Shown: piece after piece, positions 61,768 through 64,000 of the stretch | Layout of the letters: each line of letters starts with the position of its first letter | Numbering within the stretch: the first letter of the stretch is position 1 | NCBI GenBank assembly: GCA_009829735.1 | Contig: CM020618.1 | Span: 5,268,882-5,332,881, forward strand | Length of the DNA: 64,000 nucleotides | Origin: Pyropia yezoensis | Lineage: Eukaryota; Rhodophyta; Bangiophyceae; Bangiales; Bangiaceae | Direction of reading: 5' to 3' | Notes under the pieces: generated by a model | What the model saw: only the letters and a program-made list of their open reading frames with translations | Database searches by the model: none | What the model was told of the DNA's origin: nothing | Program-made: the position numbers and the translations under genes

Positions 61768-64000
61768 AAAAAACGATTAAGGGGGAGGCCTGATGAGGAA
61801 TACTCCTCCCCCGGGGAAGAGGATGTCGTGTTGAAACGCATCTTACCCCGGCCTCGTGGGGTGAAGCGTAAGATGATCCGCCCTAAAGGGAAGGACGAAG
61901 CTAAACAAGCGACTCGGATGGTGGCATGAGTGTCACCACCCACGGCATATCAATTAGCCGTACGGCTTTTTATTACTAAGGGATATGAATGGGCGACGAG
62001 GGCCATCCTCGATACCGGGAGTGGCCCTTCGCTCGTCCGGAAGCAGGCATTACCTCGGGGGTTTCCTATGGAGCCCCTGGGAGACCTGGAAACCTTAAGG
62101 TTTTATGATGTGAACGGGGGATGGCTCCCCACAGTGGGAAGCGTCTCCCTGGGGGTCTGGGTGGGAAAACAAATCTCATACATATCCTTTGGCGTGGTTC
62201 CGAATATGTGCGTCCCTGTTATCCTGGGGAACACATTCGTGGACCACGAAACTAAGAGTATTAACTCGGAGGACCAGACGGTCACCCTCTTATCGGGGGA
62301 GACCGTCCCCATCCTCCGGGGGGTTCAGAAGAACCCCTGCCGAAAGCCGAACAGGGAGGCGGTGTGTGCGTGTCCCCAGGGGGGTAACGCCCGCCTGGTC
62401 CTTACCCACAAGACGCGTATGCGTCCGGGTACTATCGCGCACGTTCCAGTGCGAGGCAACTTTCAAGGCCACGGATACATCCGTGGCAAGAGCACATTGC
62501 ACTCCATTCATGGAGCGCAACTGGCCGAGGGGCCCGCCACGCTTAAGCCTGGTCAGCCTACTACGGTACAGGTTATGAATCCGACTAGACGGCCGGTACG
62601 TTTACGTTCCGGCATGGCCATAGGACTCATTTCTGTGTTTGATGGCGTCAGCCAAGAGGCTTCCACCGAGGAGTTGAAGGATCCGGAGCCGAAACCGGCT
62701 CCGAAAGAATCCTCCCCCGCCACAGGCATAGACCTGGGGACGGTGCCAGAAGGCCTGCGAGCTAAGCTCACGGCGCTTTTAGAGAGATATAATTCTCTTT
62801 GGGATGGCACCCTCGAAACGATCAAAGAGACGGTACACCGTACCCGGCTTAAGCCAGGAGCGGTCCCCGTACGACAAAATCCCTATAAGTCTGGTCCTAG
62901 GACCCGGCTAGTGGAAGAGGAGCAAGTCCGATTAATGGACTCGCTCGGGGTCATAAAACCCTCCCACGGGGAATGGGCTAGCCCCTTGGTAATCGTCCCC
63001 AAGACTGGGGGCGGTAAACGATTTTGCATCGACTACCGTCGTCTTAATGAGATGACGGTGAAGGATGCATATCCTATCCCGCGTATGGACGAGTGCTTAG
63101 ATTCACTCGGGAACGCCAACGCCTTTTCGACGTTGGATTGTATTGCTGGCTACTGGCAAATACCGGTAGCCGAAGAGGACCGGCCGTCAACGGCCTTTAC
63201 GTGCCACTCTGGCACTTGGCAGTGCAAGCGCCTCCCTTTTGGGTTGTGCAACGCGCCAGCCACCTTTCAGCGTGCCATGGACATGATCCTGCCAGGCGTG
63301 AAGTGGCAGAGATGCATCGTCTACTTGGATGACGTTATTGTCTTTTCAAAGTCGGCGGAGGATCATTTAGAGCACCTTGAGACGGTGCTTTCCCTCCTCA
63401 AGGCTCATGGGGTTTCCCTCAAGGCCAACGAGTGCCACCTCTTCCAAGAGAAGGTCGACTACCTCGGCCATGTCATAAGACCTGGCCGAGATCTCGTTAA
63501 CGAGAAAAATACGAGAGCGCTACGAGGGTTGCAATACCCTCGTACACAAACTCAGATGAAAAGTTTTCTGGGGATGTGCGGCGTCTATCGGCGCTTCGTA
63601 CGGGACTTCGCCAAAGTAGCGAAGCCCCTAACCGCGCTGACGAGTACCAAGCTTCCCACGAAGCTATCTTCCCCCACAGAGGTGGAGAGGAACGCTTTCG
63701 AGACGCTACGGGGGCTGCTTCTATCACCCTCCGTGTTAGCGATACCTCGGATGGGCGGCCACTATATAGTGGACGTCGACGCGAGCTATGAGCAGCTCTG
63801 CTGTTGTTTATTACAGCAGCAACCCGACGGGGAATACCTCCCTGTAGGGTATTACTCCCGGCCGTTGAATCCGGCCGAGAGGAATTATCACGTCACCGAG
63901 ATTGAAGCGCTCGGTGTCGTATGGGCCGTGACACACCTACGATCCTACCTTGAAGGGGAGGAATTTGTAATAAGGTGTGATCACCGTGCCCTTTTGTCGG
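61768..64000 (+). CDS. Pol of element D, partial
   Basis: In the gag frame, open sequence continues after the gag TAA, is interrupted by one TGA (61927-61929), and then stays open to the window end (over 690 codons). Protease has AILDTGSGPSLVRK (about 62002), reverse transcriptase RFCIDYRRLNEMTVKDAYPI and YLDDVIVFSK (63328), RNase H begins YIVDVDASYEQLCC. There is no in-frame ATG between the TGA and the protease active site, so expression of protease would need readthrough of TGA or an unseen start. The TGA may be a mutation (TGG or CGA). Related pols of A and B start at their own ATG further upstream. Confidence 0.88.

Larger units (their letters stand above)
59347..64000 (+). mobile_element. 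Ty3/gypsy element D, cut by the window end
   Basis: It has a probable 5' LTR, a primer-binding site identical to those of A and B over 16 bases, gag and the start of pol through part of RNase H. Integrase, any antisense ORF and the 3' LTR lie beyond the window. Gag is clearly related to that of element A. Confidence 0.85.

Noticed and set aside
1-64000. CRISPR arrays, rRNA or tRNA genes
   Set aside because: No spaced direct repeats of CRISPR type and no rRNA or tRNA signatures were seen. Tandem arrays here are minisatellites without unique spacers.

Overview
The window looks like nuclear DNA of a GC-rich eukaryote. It has spliceosomal introns of about 180-200 bp (two with GTACGT donors), an ATP-type phosphoenolpyruvate carboxykinase (PEPCK) with a TATA box, chromodomain-bearing Ty3/gypsy retrotransposons, a KDZ/Plavaka-like DNA transposase, and many Ala/Gly/Pro low-complexity reading frames. 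A bangiophyte red alga (Porphyra/Pyropia type) fits best. That is an inference from composition and gene content and rests on no database search.

Layout. 1-4.7 kb is G/C-homopolymer-rich DNA with at most one tiny ORF. 4.69-6.88 kb holds the one confident cellular gene, a two-exon ATP-PEPCK. An ankyrin-repeat gene lies tail-to-tail with it (7.38-8.6 kb, minus). 9.12-21.30 kb is a candidate 12.2-kb DNA transposon: 38-bp inverted repeats at its edges, a two-exon KDZ-type transposase on minus, two low-complexity genes on plus, minisatellites near both ends, and about tenfold enrichment of the hexamer CAGTAC/GTACTG. 22 kb has a Harbinger-like fragment and 23.7-24.4 kb an Ala/Pro-rich ORF. 25.38-45.63 kb is a nested pair of Ty3/gypsy elements: element A (minus, 469-bp LTRs, TSD CATTC) split by element B (plus, 363-bp LTRs, TSD ACCCC). 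45.67-47.9 kb is an unrecognised minus-strand gene, and 50.3-51.7 kb a tandem-BRCT frame broken by stops. 52.6-59.3 kb is a degraded element C (minus). 59.35 kb to the window end is element D (plus, cut by the window edge).

Main discovery. Elements A, B and C each carry, between pol and the 3' LTR, a long ORF on the opposite strand to gag-pol (647 and 815 codons in A and B; broken in C). The three encoded proteins resemble each other over a central region although their pol genes are clearly divergent, so this looks like a conserved antisense gene family of these retrotransposons. Three elements whose 5' end is visible (A, B, D) also share one unusual primer-binding site.

Limits. Everything was read by eye. 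Intron positions, starts of low-complexity ORFs and LTR edges of elements C and D are estimates.
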